Positions 14,425 to 23,329 of a stretch of 51,726 bases of DNA are shown in pieces. Origin of the DNA: a virus; the IMG/VR virus record IMGVR_UViG_3300025000_000140, positions 1-51,726 of that record. One strand, 5' to 3'. The position numbers were made by a program, and so were the translations under genes. A model generated the notes under the pieces. It did no database searches. It was not told the DNA's origin and was given only the letters and a program-made list of their open reading frames with translations. Position 1 is the stretch's first letter. Each line of letters starts with the position of its first letter.

Positions 14425-14980
14425 AACTTATCTAATCGAGGAATCGGAAAAAATGATTGCCGAACCGGAACACTTGGAAGAGTGGCTCAAAACAGTTGAA
14501 GAACTTGGACTGGAAGGACAAAAGAAGTTAACCAAAGAAGAAAAAAGTCCTATACCATTTCCAAAAATGAGAAGAGTTGAATATAGGGTTTATGAAACGC
14601 TTTGCCCCAACAAAGAAGACGTTTTAAAGTATTCAAACAATACTATTCCGCTAAGGGTTCTTTCTTTAATTGCACTTGCACAAAGAGAGCAGTATTTCGT
14701 AATTATAGAAATCTGGGATGACCATGCTTCCCCTGATCCGGTTGCCGTTGGGTTTGCAGACAGTTCTGGCTTATATGGCGAAAATAGAAATGCTTTTATC
14801 ATAGCCCGTTGGGGTGATGAATTGCGCTCGTTCCCAGAATTGCTCAAGATAGCAAAAGAAAAGTGGACAATAAAAAACACCACAGAACTAAAGAGCAGAA
14901 TTTCAGATGCACAAAAAAAATTAGAAACGATCCAGAATCAGGCTGATAAATATTTCATTGGTGAATTTGTATTTATTTAG
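14414..14980 (+). CDS. Unknown early protein
   Basis: 188 aa from ATG 14414, chosen for AGGAG at 14401-14405; the frame is open 105 bp upstream but inside the previous gene. Acidic, helical N-terminus, central beta part with WDDHASPDPVAVGFAD, C-terminal coiled coil. No family recognised. Confidence 0.55.
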   Translation: MAIETYLIEESEKMIAEPEHLEEWLKTVEELGLEGQKKLTKEEKSPIPFPKMRRVEYRVYETLCPNKEDVLKYSNNTIPLRVLSLIALAQREQYFVIIEIWDDHASPDPVAVGFADSSGLYGENRNAFIIARWGDELRSFPELLKIAKEKWTIKNTTELKSRISDAQKKLETIQNQADKYFIGEFVFI

Positions 14981-15047
14981 TTCTCCGAAAAATGGGGATT
15001 GAAGTCGAAAGCGATCCCCTTTATTAACTAACTAATTAGAGGGAAAA

Positions 15048-15245
15048 ATGAAAAATCAAGTTCTTGTTGAAGCGATTGTAGCAAGTATCCCTAATGTAAA
15101 ACCCGGACACGGTTCAAGACGTTATAGATGTTGTAATAATCCGGGATGTAAACTTAATCGTGGTAGCGAATCCCACCGTTATGGGACCGAAGAATTTCAA
15201 TCAGTGGTGAAAAAGCGTTATGAAGAAATTAGCGGGAGGTATTAA
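15048..15245 (+). CDS. Small Cys-rich protein
   Basis: 65 aa with RYRCCNNPGCK, three Cys in a short span near residues 28-34, which could bind zinc with nearby His. Basic. No family recognised. Followed after 2 bp by the 15248 gene, so cotranscribed. Confidence 0.5.
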   Translation: MKNQVLVEAIVASIPNVKPGHGSRRYRCCNNPGCKLNRGSESHRYGTEEFQSVVKKRYEEISGRY

Positions 15246-15247
15246 AA

Positions 15248-15808
15248 ATGGAAAAATTTTGTGTAGAAATACCGGACAAAGACGTATCAGAATTGATACA
15301 GAAGAAAGCATTTGAGGCGGGTTTTGAGTGGAGTAGCGCGGACAAAGAAATTAAGAGTTGGAAAATACGATTCCTTTATTTCGGTTGTTGGAATCCAAAT
15401 GGTATTACTTGGAGTTCTGCTCTTTCAGTAGGAAATACCCCACCAAAATACACCATTGACCAAGCACTCCAATATTTCCGTGAATTAAAAGCAGAAAATG
15501 AAAAGCCAAAATTTAAGGCTGGGGATTGGGTAGTTCCAAAGAACGGCGCTGATATAAAGGCGGAACAAATCATTGAGATAAATTCAGGGTTCGGACATAC
15601 ATCGTTTGTCTATGCCCCGGGTTGCCAATATACCCCCGATTATGTCCGCCATGCAACTCCCGCCGAAATTGAAGAAGCACAAAAGATTAAGAGTTGGCGA
15701 AGACTTTTACAGATCATGGAGTTGTTTGACCTTAAAAAGATTCAACATTTAGACGGAGCTACCGCAACGTTTGAAGACATTAAAAAAATAGTTGAGAGGT
15801 TAAAATGA
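15248..15808 (+). CDS. Unknown early protein
   Basis: 186 aa. Contains FKAGDWVVPKNG (residues ~91-103), a small beta-barrel-like motif (FKxGDWV) seen in many phage proteins, and helical ends. Function unknown. The stop overlaps the ATG of 15805 (ATGA). Confidence 0.5.
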   Translation: MEKFCVEIPDKDVSELIQKKAFEAGFEWSSADKEIKSWKIRFLYFGCWNPNGITWSSALSVGNTPPKYTIDQALQYFRELKAENEKPKFKAGDWVVPKNGADIKAEQIIEINSGFGHTSFVYAPGCQYTPDYVRHATPAEIEEAQKIKSWRRLLQIMELFDLKKIQHLDGATATFEDIKKIVERLK

Positions 15809-16128
15809 TAGACCTAACGCTCTTTTCAATCCATTGGCATTTGATACTTGGATTAGTTTTAGGTGCTTGTTTAGGCATGATTGTAACGAGTATGTGTGTA
15901 GCCGCTGGAAGTGCTGATGCTGATTTTTTTAGGATTGCATTAGAAAATGAGCGTGAGGAACGCAAGCAGGTTGAAGATGCACACTTGGAAACACGGGGTA
16001 AACTTAATGATGCTCAAAAGGAAGTTGAGTATGCTAAAGAAAAGATTCACTCACTGATAATTAAACTTGGTGAATTAAGAGCAAATCAAATTAAAGAAGA
16101 GAGGGAAAGATGCAAGTTAGCGAAATGA
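15805..16128 (+). CDS. Membrane-anchored coiled-coil protein
   Basis: 107 aa. One membrane span at about residues 10-33 (LILGLVLGACLGMIV...), then a Glu/Lys-rich coiled coil to the C-terminus. Overlaps both neighbours (ATGA upstream, 19 nt downstream). Role unknown; could anchor an early complex to the membrane. Confidence 0.5.
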   Translation: MIDLTLFSIHWHLILGLVLGACLGMIVTSMCVAAGSADADFFRIALENEREERKQVEDAHLETRGKLNDAQKEVEYAKEKIHSLIIKLGELRANQIKEERERCKLAK

Positions 16129-16412
16129 TAAAACAATCAGCTTATGAAGCTACCCTAAGGGAATATCCAAGAGCGTTACGGCTTCAAGAAAAGTTAGACC
16201 ATGATGAAACGGAACGTGAACCAACAACAGCACATGAAATGTTTGATTCATATAATGATAAGACACAACATGAAGTAATAGTTAAGATACTAAATCACTT
16301 CTTTGGAGATTATACTTTAGAAGAAGTTCACTCATTAGTTATCTCACAGTTTCCAAAGAGTGATGCAAAGTTTATTGAAGGTAAAATAAAAAAAATAGTA
16401 GGAGTAGAATAA
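16110..16412 (+). CDS. Unknown early protein
   Basis: 100 aa, acidic, helical. ATG at 16110 has GAGGGAAAG upstream. Stop/start overlap with the 16412 gene is 1 nt (TAATG). Neighbourhood suggests a recombination/replication module. No motif recognised. Confidence 0.5.
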   Translation: MQVSEMIKQSAYEATLREYPRALRLQEKLDHDETEREPTTAHEMFDSYNDKTQHEVIVKILNHFFGDYTLEEVHSLVISQFPKSDAKFIEGKIKKIVGVE

Positions 16413-16936
16413 TGGAACTAACAAGATATTCAAAAAATCTTTACGGTATAAATGCACACATAAAGGATATAACTCAAAATCCGATTGTTGACCATGAAAC
16501 AGGTGAAATTATATCCGATAGATACGATGAGCTTTCAGAGCTTGAAGCTACTAAGGATGAGATTGTAAGGCACGTTGCCTTATCATACAAAGATTTGAAT
16601 GGTGAAATAGATAAGTGGGATAAGGAATATAAAAGGCTTGGAGCTGAATTAGACAGGTTGAAAAGATTAAAAGAACGTGCATTAAGATATGTTTCAGAGA
16701 ATGTTGATAAAGAGAATGTGAAAACTCTTGAATACGAATTTAAGTGGACTAAATCAGAATCGGTTTATGTTGATGATATAAACGTTGACTTTGAAGAATT
16801 AAAAAGAATAAACCCTGATTTAGTTAGAATAAAAGAAGAGGTAAACAAAGTTAAAGTAAAAGAACTTTATAAGCAGATGAATATACTGCCAAAGGGTATC
16901 GAGATCAAACCAAAACAATCATTAACAATCAGATAG
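16412..16936 (+). CDS. Gp157-like protein
   Basis: 174 aa. Pattern of the Siphovirus Gp157 family: acidic helical start with DHETGEIISDRYDELSELE, a long coiled coil (residues ~55-110), then a beta segment (ESVYVDDINVDFEELKRINPDLVRIKEEVNK) and a C-terminus ending with an IEIKPKQSLTIR strand. Family members lie next to phage ssDNA-binding and recombination genes, as here. Biochemical role not established. Confidence 0.7.
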   Translation: MELTRYSKNLYGINAHIKDITQNPIVDHETGEIISDRYDELSELEATKDEIVRHVALSYKDLNGEIDKWDKEYKRLGAELDRLKRLKERALRYVSENVDKENVKTLEYEFKWTKSESVYVDDINVDFEELKRINPDLVRIKEEVNKVKVKELYKQMNILPKGIEIKPKQSLTIR

Positions 16937-16945
16937 GAGTTCAGT

Positions 16946-17551
16946 ATGATAGTAGCAAATTCAAGTCCTAAAGCAGACCCGGTACCTGCGGGAACGTATG
17001 CTGCAAGGTGCTTTTCAATGGTTCATCTTGGAACAAGAACTGAAAATATTTTAGGTGTAGATAAGGAATTAAATAAGGTTAGAATTGGATGGGAATTGCC
17101 GACTGAATTAAAAGTATTTAAAGAAGAAAATGGCGAACAGCCTTATTCAGTATCTAAAGAGTTCACTTTATCAATGCACGAAAAAGCTAATCTAAGAAAA
17201 TTCTTAGAATCATGGAGAGGAAAAGGCTTTACTGATGATGAAGCTAAGGCACTTGATATTACGGCACTTCTTGGCAAGCCATGTATGCTTTCAGTAATAC
17301 ATAAAACAACCAAGCAAGGCAATACCTATGCTGAAATAAGCAGTGTTTCAGCTTTACCTAAGGGAATGACCTGCCCTGATCTGATTAATCCTATTACTGA
17401 ATTTACCTTTACTCCGTTTGATCAAGAAACATTTAATAAACTGCCTGATTGGTTAAAGGATAAGATTAAGTCTTCAAAAGAATACAGGGAGATAAGCGAA
17501 CCGGCTCATGTTGAAGATAACAGTAAAGACGAAGATGAGCCTCCTTTTTAA
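16946..17551 (+). CDS. Candidate single-stranded-DNA-binding protein
   Basis: 201 aa. The N-terminal 150 residues are beta-rich (OB-fold-like pattern) and the C-terminus is an acidic tail ending DEDEPPF. An acidic tail ending in Pro-Phe is the hallmark of SSB proteins, used to recruit partners. It sits directly after Gp157, its usual neighbour. No SSB family motif in the core was recognised, so the call rests on tail and context. A second SSB-like tail lies in another frame just after it (see findings). Confidence 0.55.
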   Translation: MIVANSSPKADPVPAGTYAARCFSMVHLGTRTENILGVDKELNKVRIGWELPTELKVFKEENGEQPYSVSKEFTLSMHEKANLRKFLESWRGKGFTDDEAKALDITALLGKPCMLSVIHKTTKQGNTYAEISSVSALPKGMTCPDLINPITEFTFTPFDQETFNKLPDWLKDKIKSSKEYREISEPAHVEDNSKDEDEPPF

Positions 17552-17674
17552 TGAAGCTATATGTCACAATCCCGAAGTGCCTGAACAGCCCGAACAGAAT
17601 GATGATCTTCCATTTTAATATTTAACGGAGTGACCTAACGGTAATCAGTTTCATTAAACAATTTAGGAAAAACA

Positions 17675-17935
17675 ATGAGAAAACCAAAACTACCAAAAAG
17701 CGTAAGGCTGGAATTAACTGATAAACAGGCTAAAGAACTACAGGGGTTGTTTGATTATGCAGCTGCGAGATACAAGGCAAACAAGATGGGAGTAATATTT
17801 GCACAGCCAAAAGATGATTTCCTTCGAGGCAAAATTCTTGACGTTGGATTTGTGGAGCATGGGTTCGCAAAAATCATAACAGAAACCATTTGTGTAGCGA
17901 GGGATGCAAAACAGGCAAGTGCTGGTATGAAATGA
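17675..17935 (+). CDS. Small unknown protein
   Basis: 86 aa, basic, with an N-terminal helix and an Ala/Gly-rich C-terminus. Start ATG has AGGAAAAAC upstream. No family recognised. Immediately downstream (17938-17969) is an attC-arm-like sequence. Confidence 0.5.
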   Translation: MRKPKLPKSVRLELTDKQAKELQGLFDYAAARYKANKMGVIFAQPKDDFLRGKILDVGFVEHGFAKIITETICVARDAKQASAGMK

Positions 17936-17937
17936 AA

Positions 17938-17969
17938 GAACAACTACTGTAGCGGTTTAAGCTGCTGCG
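17938..17969 (+). repeat. Isolated attC-like left arm
   Basis: AACTACTGTAGCGGTTTAAGCTGCTGCG resembles the left arms at 28139 and 28848 (ATTGCGGTTAAGCTGCTG). No clear partner arm was found within 200 bp. It may be the remnant of an attC-like element, placed just after a gene end as in the 27-30 kb array. Confidence 0.45.
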
Positions 17970-17994
17970 TGAATAATTGAAAGGAAAATACATA

Positions 17995-18153
17995 ATGACA
18001 AAACCAGAAAAAGAAATTATTAAAATATTAAAAAAACATTCTATACCAGGTGGACAATGTTGGAAGCCATTTTTAATGGAAGAAGATTACCAAAAAATTG
18101 CTACGGAAATTAGCAGTCAACTTGGTTTAACCCGCACCGGCATTGATAAATAA
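17995..18153 (+). CDS. 52-aa unknown protein
   Basis: ATG at 17995 with AAAGGAAAA upstream. Helical, charged, with a Pro/Gly/Cys/Trp central turn. No family recognised. It sits directly after the isolated attC-like arm. Confidence 0.45.
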   Translation: MTKPEKEIIKILKKHSIPGGQCWKPFLMEEDYQKIATEISSQLGLTRTGIDK

Positions 18154-18174
18154 ATTTAATTGGAAGTAAAAAAA

Positions 18175-18411
18175 ATGGAAGAACAGAAAAACAAAAACAG
18201 CGAGACACCGCAAGGTGTCGGCGTTGAAACCGAAGTTATAAATTTTTTGGCGGGAGATGTAGTAGATACATATTTTGGCTGGGCTGGGCATATTACTTTG
18301 ATTGATGAGAGCCTATTTAAATTCGGACAAGGTATCTACATAATTAGATTAAGCGATCAGCATTGCTTTTGTATCGGGCCTGGTGACGTAATTAGCCAAA
18401 AAGATTTGTAA
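18175..18411 (+). CDS. Small unknown protein
   Basis: 78 aa. ATG at 18175 with GGAAG upstream; the in-frame TTG at 18160 overlaps that site. Hydrophilic N-terminus, then a beta-rich part. Function unknown. The next 145 bp hold a low-complexity frame (18438 onward) that I do not count as a gene. Confidence 0.5.
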   Translation: MEEQKNKNSETPQGVGVETEVINFLAGDVVDTYFGWAGHITLIDESLFKFGQGIYIIRLSDQHCFCIGPGDVISQKDL

Positions 18412-18556
18412 CTATCAACTAACCCGTAAAGAAAATAATGGGCAATTTTTATCCATATTGGAAGAAAAACAAGCACAAAAATTCAAGTGTGACACAAAAA
18501 AAAGTATCACAAAAAAGTAAGGTTATCCATGTCATTAACCAGCAAAGAAGGATAAA

Positions 18557-18766
18557 ATGCACTATAAAGAAACGCCATTTGGTTTTGAGTATGGGGATGT
18601 AAAAATAAGTAGATTCTTTTCTGATGATAAAAAGGGGTGGGTGACTATTGGATTGGAAACTTCTAAGCACAATCGGGACAAGAATACAGAGATACAAATT
18701 TATGTTACGAAAACAGGGAAAATAAGAATACACGATAGACGTGGAGAATGGAAGAAGCCACTATAA
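18557..18766 (+). CDS. Small unknown beta-rich protein
   Basis: 69 aa with alternating strands (KKGWVTIGLETS, EIQIYVTKTGKIRIHD). This pattern is common in small phage proteins of unknown role. AGAAGG upstream; overlaps the 18748 gene by 19 nt. Confidence 0.5.
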   Translation: MHYKETPFGFEYGDVKISRFFSDDKKGWVTIGLETSKHNRDKNTEIQIYVTKTGKIRIHDRRGEWKKPL

Positions 18767-18987
18767 AATTCTTACTAATAACAGACAGACAAAAACCGCA
18801 CAAATTAGCTCATAAACTTTTTGGCGGTGAAATGAAAACCGTATCAGGCAATGAGATTGAAAGAATTATTCAGTCTGAAATTCCCGATTATGTTTTCTTC
18901 AATTTAAAATCAGACCATGAAGAAATGGGAAAGATAATAGAGGCACTTGGTAAAGTAACCGTTCATTCGTTTGGGTTTGGGATATGA
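18748..18987 (+). CDS. Small unknown protein
   Basis: 79 aa, alpha/beta pattern. ATG at 18748 lies inside the end of the previous gene after GTGGAG. Stop overlaps the start of the 18984 gene (ATGA). No family recognised. Confidence 0.5.
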   Translation: MEEATIKFLLITDRQKPHKLAHKLFGGEMKTVSGNEIERIIQSEIPDYVFFNLKSDHEEMGKIIEALGKVTVHSFGFGI

Positions 18988-19529
18988 AACAAGCTGATTT
19001 GATTAAATATTATTTAATACGGAATCTGTTAGACAAGCAAACCTATGTTATACCAAATTATTATTTGGGTAATTGGGAATGTGATGTGTTAGAATTATCA
19101 AAAAATAATTATACCACAGAGTATGAAATAAAAATCAGCAAGCAGGATTTTAAAAAAGATTTTGACAAACAAAGAGTTAGCCACAAAGTTAATGGTAAGT
19201 GGGACTGGGGCAATCCGGTTGTTTGCAAAAAGCACGATGAAATATTGACAGGGAAAAGGGCTAACAGGTTTTATTTTGTTACTCCGGCGGGATTGTTGAC
19301 AAAGGACGATGTCCCTGAATATGCCGGATTGATTGAGATAGGCGATATGTGGCACGATGTGAAAATTATCAAACATGCCAAATGGCTGCATAAAAACATA
19401 GCGGGTGATAAAATATATAAAGGTATGATGAGCAAGTTTTACCAACGATACGTTTACAACAACTATTTTCCAAAGTTTAGGGAATTTTTAACCGTTCTTA
19501 ACACGATAACAAAAACTAATGAAAAATGA
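18984..19529 (+). CDS. MmcB-like PD-(D/E)xK nuclease
   Basis: 181 aa. Asp34 (WECDVLELS) and Glu48-Ile-Lys50 (TEYEIKIS) with a nearby SKQDFKKDF helix give the PD-(D/E)xK nuclease core, arranged like MmcB DNA-repair family proteins. Probably acts on phage or host DNA during replication or recombination. Coupled to the preceding gene by ATGA overlap. Family assignment is by motif only. Confidence 0.6.
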   Translation: MKQADLIKYYLIRNLLDKQTYVIPNYYLGNWECDVLELSKNNYTTEYEIKISKQDFKKDFDKQRVSHKVNGKWDWGNPVVCKKHDEILTGKRANRFYFVTPAGLLTKDDVPEYAGLIEIGDMWHDVKIIKHAKWLHKNIAGDKIYKGMMSKFYQRYVYNNYFPKFREFLTVLNTITKTNEK

Positions 19530-19564
19530 TAATAAATTTTGTGAGAGAAATCTAAGGGGCAATA

Positions 19565-20248
19565 ATGGCTAAAGACCCGGCGTTCCTATTATACTCAAGT
19601 GATTTTTTAACTGGAATTATGTTTATGAGTGATGAGCAAGTAGGTAAATATATAAAACTCCTTTGCGCCCAACACCAAAAAGGTATGCTTGCAGAAGAAG
19701 ATATGTTAAACATATGTAAAACATATGATAAGAAAATCTTTGAAAAATTCAAGAAAACGCAGGATGGTTTGTATTATAATGAAAGGCTAAGTGTAGAGGT
19801 TGAAAGAAGAAAATCATATTCTGAATCAAGAAGAAATAACAGAAATAGTAAAAAAAGTAAAGAACATATGTCAAACATATCTTCCACATATGTTAAACAT
19901 ATGGAAACTGTAACTATAAATAAAGATATAAATATAGATGGAATTACTGATGAACAAATGCAAACACTATGGATAAAAACATTTGGCAAAAATCCATCTT
20001 ACCCTGAACGTGAGGAAACGGAAAAGTTAATTGAGAAATTTGGTTATGAAAAAGTGTATGCAACATACAGAGATGCTAAACTTAAAAACTTCAAATCACT
20101 CAGCACACTTATAAACAATTTAAATGAAAACGGTGATATAAAACCATTGGAGAAAACAAATGGAACAAGCAGTAGTAAATCGAGCAGAGGTATTGTTACA
20201 AAAGAGGAACTTGAATCTTCCTTCAAAGCCCTTTATGGTAAAACATGA
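19565..20248 (+). CDS. Replication-initiator-like protein
   Basis: 227 aa. The first 60 residues (LLYSSDFLTGIMFMSDEQVGKYIKLLCAQHQKG) match the DUF1376/YdaU type of N-terminal domain found in phage replication proteins. A Ser/Arg/Asn-rich linker follows, then a helical C-terminus. The coding sequence has repeated CATATG/ACATATG motifs at 19705-19905. Likely starts phage DNA replication with the following gene. Confidence 0.65.
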   Translation: MAKDPAFLLYSSDFLTGIMFMSDEQVGKYIKLLCAQHQKGMLAEEDMLNICKTYDKKIFEKFKKTQDGLYYNERLSVEVERRKSYSESRRNNRNSKKSKEHMSNISSTYVKHMETVTINKDINIDGITDEQMQTLWIKTFGKNPSYPEREETEKLIEKFGYEKVYATYRDAKLKNFKSLSTLINNLNENGDIKPLEKTNGTSSSKSSRGIVTKEELESSFKALYGKT

Positions 20249-20912
20249 GAAAATGCCTGCTATTATTCACGGCTCTGAATTAACAGAAGCATATAACAGA
20301 ACGGATTTAGAGGCTGCTTATGTTTTGTTCAAATGCAAAGAGTTGAAAGTCTTGAAAGATATTCAGCTTGAAGATCAAAGGATATTCGCTTTTTACATTG
20401 AATTTATTCACATGGGATGGACTAAGAAAATATTTGACCAAAGATTTGAAGCGGTAAAAAGGGCGAAGTTATACGGAACTGTTTTAGACTTCTCAACCTG
20501 GATGGAAAGCGAAATTACCTATAACGAATCAGATTTTGAGCTTGAAGTTGACCGAAGGATTAACTCTCTCATTCAAAAAGGCGAAAGATTAAGCCGGATG
20601 GATATTGAACTTACAGATGAGGAAAAAAAATACGTCCAAATGGCGGCGGCAAAAAAAATAGAATATGAATTAAAAGTTAAAAGGATTGAAATAATGGAAA
20701 AAGCAATCGAGAGTTTAAGAGAAAAATATCTTAAAACATTAAAGGGCAAAAAACTAAAGATAGCAGAAATGGATTTAAGCAAAAGAACAGCTATTACAGA
20801 CAGGTTATTTGACTTAGGAATTTTAGAAGGAACAAAAGACGGCGTAGAATATTCAGCAGCACTTTTCAACTTAGAAGATTTTGCCGATTTAATACCGGAA
20901 GAATTGCTATGA
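20160..20912 (+). CDS. Unknown replication-region protein
   Basis: 250 aa. ATG at 20160 has GGAG 8 bp upstream and lies 89 nt inside the previous gene, in another frame; if a later ATG (20238 or 20250) is used the overlap is minor. Helical and charged, coiled-coil at 160-215. Position between a replication initiator and a methyltransferase suggests a helicase-loader or primosome partner, but no motif shows it. Confidence 0.5.
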   Translation: MEQAVVNRAEVLLQKRNLNLPSKPFMVKHEKMPAIIHGSELTEAYNRTDLEAAYVLFKCKELKVLKDIQLEDQRIFAFYIEFIHMGWTKKIFDQRFEAVKRAKLYGTVLDFSTWMESEITYNESDFELEVDRRINSLIQKGERLSRMDIELTDEEKKYVQMAAAKKIEYELKVKRIEIMEKAIESLREKYLKTLKGKKLKIAEMDLSKRTAITDRLFDLGILEGTKDGVEYSAALFNLEDFADLIPEELL

Positions 20913-21556
20913 TATTTCTTAACTGTGATTGCATGATTGGAATGAAAGAATACCCTGATAAGCATTTCGATTTAGCTATTGTTGATCCGCCGTATGGGAT
21001 AGGTTATTCTGCTTTGGTTGGTAGCAAAAAAGAATCTGATGGATGGAAAAGGCGGGACAAGAAAAATTGGGATAGCAACGTGCCTGACAAAAACTATTTT
21101 GATGAATTATTCAGGGTTAGTAAAAATCAAATTATTTGGGGTGGAAACTATTTTAATTTATCACCTTCAAGGTGCTATTTAATATGGGACAAGGTTCAAA
21201 GGATAGACCAAGCAGACTGTGAATTGGCGTGGACGAGCCTTAATGGCTCTGCAAGAATATTTAGTTATGCGAGGGGAAACGAAAGCGGATTCGCTCCGAA
21301 ACTTAAAGGCAGTGCAAAAGATTTTGCCAACATTCATCCCACTCAAAAACCCATTGCGCTTTACAAATGGATTCTATCCAAATACGCAAAACCAAATGAC
21401 AAAATTTTAGATACACACGTTGGCAGCGCAAGTTCTTTAATTGCTTGCGAAGATATGGGTTTTGATTACGTGGGCTTTGAGTTAGACAAAGATTATTACG
21501 AATCAGCAACGAAAAGAATATTGCAATACCGTTCACAATTAAAATTAGCTATATGA
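20909..21556 (+). CDS. DNA adenine-N6 methyltransferase
   Basis: 215 aa. Catalytic DPPY at residues 26-29 precedes the SAM-binding segment DTHVGSASSLIA near the C-terminus, the order of beta-class N6-adenine methyltransferases. Full length for the class and no restriction partner nearby, so it is probably an orphan enzyme that protects phage DNA or affects regulation. Coupled to both neighbours by ATGA overlaps. Confidence 0.88.
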   Translation: MIFLNCDCMIGMKEYPDKHFDLAIVDPPYGIGYSALVGSKKESDGWKRRDKKNWDSNVPDKNYFDELFRVSKNQIIWGGNYFNLSPSRCYLIWDKVQRIDQADCELAWTSLNGSARIFSYARGNESGFAPKLKGSAKDFANIHPTQKPIALYKWILSKYAKPNDKILDTHVGSASSLIACEDMGFDYVGFELDKDYYESATKRILQYRSQLKLAI

Positions 21557-21738
21557 ACTTCTTTCTTACCGATATAGAAACCAGCATAGAAACCTTGCAA
21601 AGAATGATTAAAGGGAATTTAACTCAAAAAGAAAGTATCAAAATAGTTTTAGAAGAGCTATGGGTAAGGCATAATTATGAAACAAACAGAAATGAAAAAT
21701 CAACAACAAACAAAAAAAAAGTTAAGGAGACAAAGTGA
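21553..21738 (+). CDS. Small unknown protein
   Basis: 61 aa, helical, Glu/Thr/Lys-rich with a basic tail. Overlaps the methyltransferase (ATGA) and the next gene (GTGA). No family recognised. Confidence 0.5.
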   Translation: MNFFLTDIETSIETLQRMIKGNLTQKESIKIVLEELWVRHNYETNRNEKSTTNKKKVKETK

Positions 21739-22052
21739 ATTTTGAATATGTGAAAAGCTATTACAAAGTGCCAGCCGAACTTGGAAGAGAGATAATGCTC
21801 CGGGATAGAAAAGGAATTATTGTAGAAGATAGAGGGCACTACATAGGGGTTACTTTTGATGATGAAAATCCGGGAACTATAAATAATCTCCATCCTACTT
21901 TTGAAGTAAAATATTTGGGTATAGGGAAAATACGCAAGGTGAAAAAATCTACTGCCAGATACAAACGCTACCTTGAATATGGTGATAGCTTTGATTCATT
22001 TTTGGAATATTGCAAGTGGGATGGCATGAAAGAAAGATCATGGAATATTTAA
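21735..22052 (+). CDS. Small unknown beta protein with KGIIVED segment
   Basis: 105 aa. GTG start with AAGGAG upstream. Segment RKGIIVEDRGHYIGVTFDDENPG and HPTF...YLG looks like a small beta-barrel domain found in several phage proteins; it resembles part of the 8305-8544 product. Function unknown. Confidence 0.55.
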   Translation: MNFEYVKSYYKVPAELGREIMLRDRKGIIVEDRGHYIGVTFDDENPGTINNLHPTFEVKYLGIGKIRKVKKSTARYKRYLEYGDSFDSFLEYCKWDGMKERSWNI

Positions 22053-22089
22053 TCTAATTATGAATCAAAAAACATAAAAAGGAAATAAT

Positions 22090-22674
22090 ATGAAAAGCCA
22101 AAATATAAAAGAACTTAATAAGTGGTTAAATAATTTATTAAAAGAAGAAAGGCATATCAATAAAGACGACATTATACAGATACTGAATGATTTTGATTGG
22201 GAAGAACCGAAAATTGCGGGTAGGGAATATGATACTATCACCGCAATAATATTGGAAGGTGTCTTTATCACCTACACAGAAAAAGAATATGGATATACAA
22301 GAGGCGGATTACCACAAGAATGTGTAAAAAAAATGATGGAGATATTGACTAAACGAGGATATGAACCACAGATTATAACTTGGAATGCAAGTATGCAGAA
22401 AACGGCGGACATTGACTTCTTGGTTAAAAGAACGATGGAAGCCGGAACTTGCAATTTTACAGACGAGAGAGATACAGGAAGTAGCAGTAATTCAATTGTG
22501 GCTATTGCTTACGGGGCACAAGAATTAAAAGACCAGATATTGCCGGGAGATATGGGCGATTTGAATGCTTGTAAAAATATGTGGAAGAAATTACCAGAGC
22601 ATAGGAAAACCGAAGATGCAAAAAAAGCGATGGAACGTGCTGAAAATTTTAGAAACGAAAAAACAATTTTTTAA
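22090..22674 (+). CDS. Unknown protein
   Basis: 194 aa, mixed alpha/beta, with no motif recognised. Preceded by AAAAGGAAATAAT. Lies alone between two regulatory-type small genes. Confidence 0.5.
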   Translation: MKSQNIKELNKWLNNLLKEERHINKDDIIQILNDFDWEEPKIAGREYDTITAIILEGVFITYTEKEYGYTRGGLPQECVKKMMEILTKRGYEPQIITWNASMQKTADIDFLVKRTMEAGTCNFTDERDTGSSSNSIVAIAYGAQELKDQILPGDMGDLNACKNMWKKLPEHRKTEDAKKAMERAENFRNEKTIF

Positions 22675-22693
22675 ATAATTGGAGATAGGGAAA

Positions 22694-23098
22694 ATGAAAA
22701 CAGATACAAGAAACATGTTAATGGAGGAAGATTACCTATACAACGGATTAACCCGAAAAGAAATATCAACAAAATATAATCTTTGCGTTGGCAGTGTTAA
22801 TAACCTAATCCAGGGTTCAAGTATTAAGAGACAAGAAATAATCGCCGGTCTATCAAAGACCATGACCATGACAGAGATAGCCGGGGTATATGGATTAACG
22901 ATTAACAGGATAAGGAAGATAATCCAAAAATTTAACGGAGTGCCGGAGAAGAAAAAACTTCTTTTCTGTAAAAACGGTGACGGTAACAAGCTGTATCACG
23001 GGAATCTTTGCCATGAGTGCCATAAGGAATATCAAACGGATGGATATCGCAGGCGCAAAAATATAAAATTACAAAACTCATATAGGAGGGCAGTGTGA
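22694..23098 (+). CDS. HTH protein with C-terminal zinc knuckle
   Basis: 134 aa from ATG 22694. Two helix-turn-helix-like segments (LTRKEISTKYNLCVGSVNNLI and MTMTEIAGVYGLTINRIRKII), then Cys residues in CKNGD and CHECHKEY that could bind zinc. Probably a DNA-binding regulator or homing-like DNA-binding protein without a nuclease part. The stop overlaps the GTG of the next gene. Confidence 0.6.
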   Translation: MKTDTRNMLMEEDYLYNGLTRKEISTKYNLCVGSVNNLIQGSSIKRQEIIAGLSKTMTMTEIAGVYGLTINRIRKIIQKFNGVPEKKKLLFCKNGDGNKLYHGNLCHECHKEYQTDGYRRRKNIKLQNSYRRAV

Positions 23099-23328
23099 AC
23101 GATAAAGTAGAGCTAAAATTTGTAATAGATTTAGTCGGACATGATGAATCAACAATCAGGCAAATGTATAATGATTGGCTCGGTAACAAACCAGATCCGC
23201 AGATTGAAATCCTTCTAAACAAATTCGATGATTTCAACAATGAGGAAAATATCGTTGAGCCGTTTACAGAAGAATATTACAAAATGAAAAAATGGCTTGT
23301 TGAAAATTTAATTCAAGAAGGAAAATAA
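23095..23328 (+). CDS. Small acidic unknown protein
   Basis: 77 aa. GTG start after TAGGAGGGCA. Acidic and helical, with no motif recognised. Overlaps the upstream stop (GTGA). Confidence 0.5.
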   Translation: MNDKVELKFVIDLVGHDESTIRQMYNDWLGNKPDPQIEILLNKFDDFNNEENIVEPFTEEYYKMKKWLVENLIQEGK

Positions 23329-23329
23329 A

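Noticed and set aside
18438-18600. Lys/Gln-rich plus-strand frame overlapping the 18557 gene
   Set aside because: Low complexity, no ribosome site and more than 40 nt overlap with a better gene.
20909-21556. Restriction-modification system around the adenine methyltransferase
   Set aside because: No endonuclease-like gene with matching context adjoins it; it looks like an orphan phage methyltransferase.
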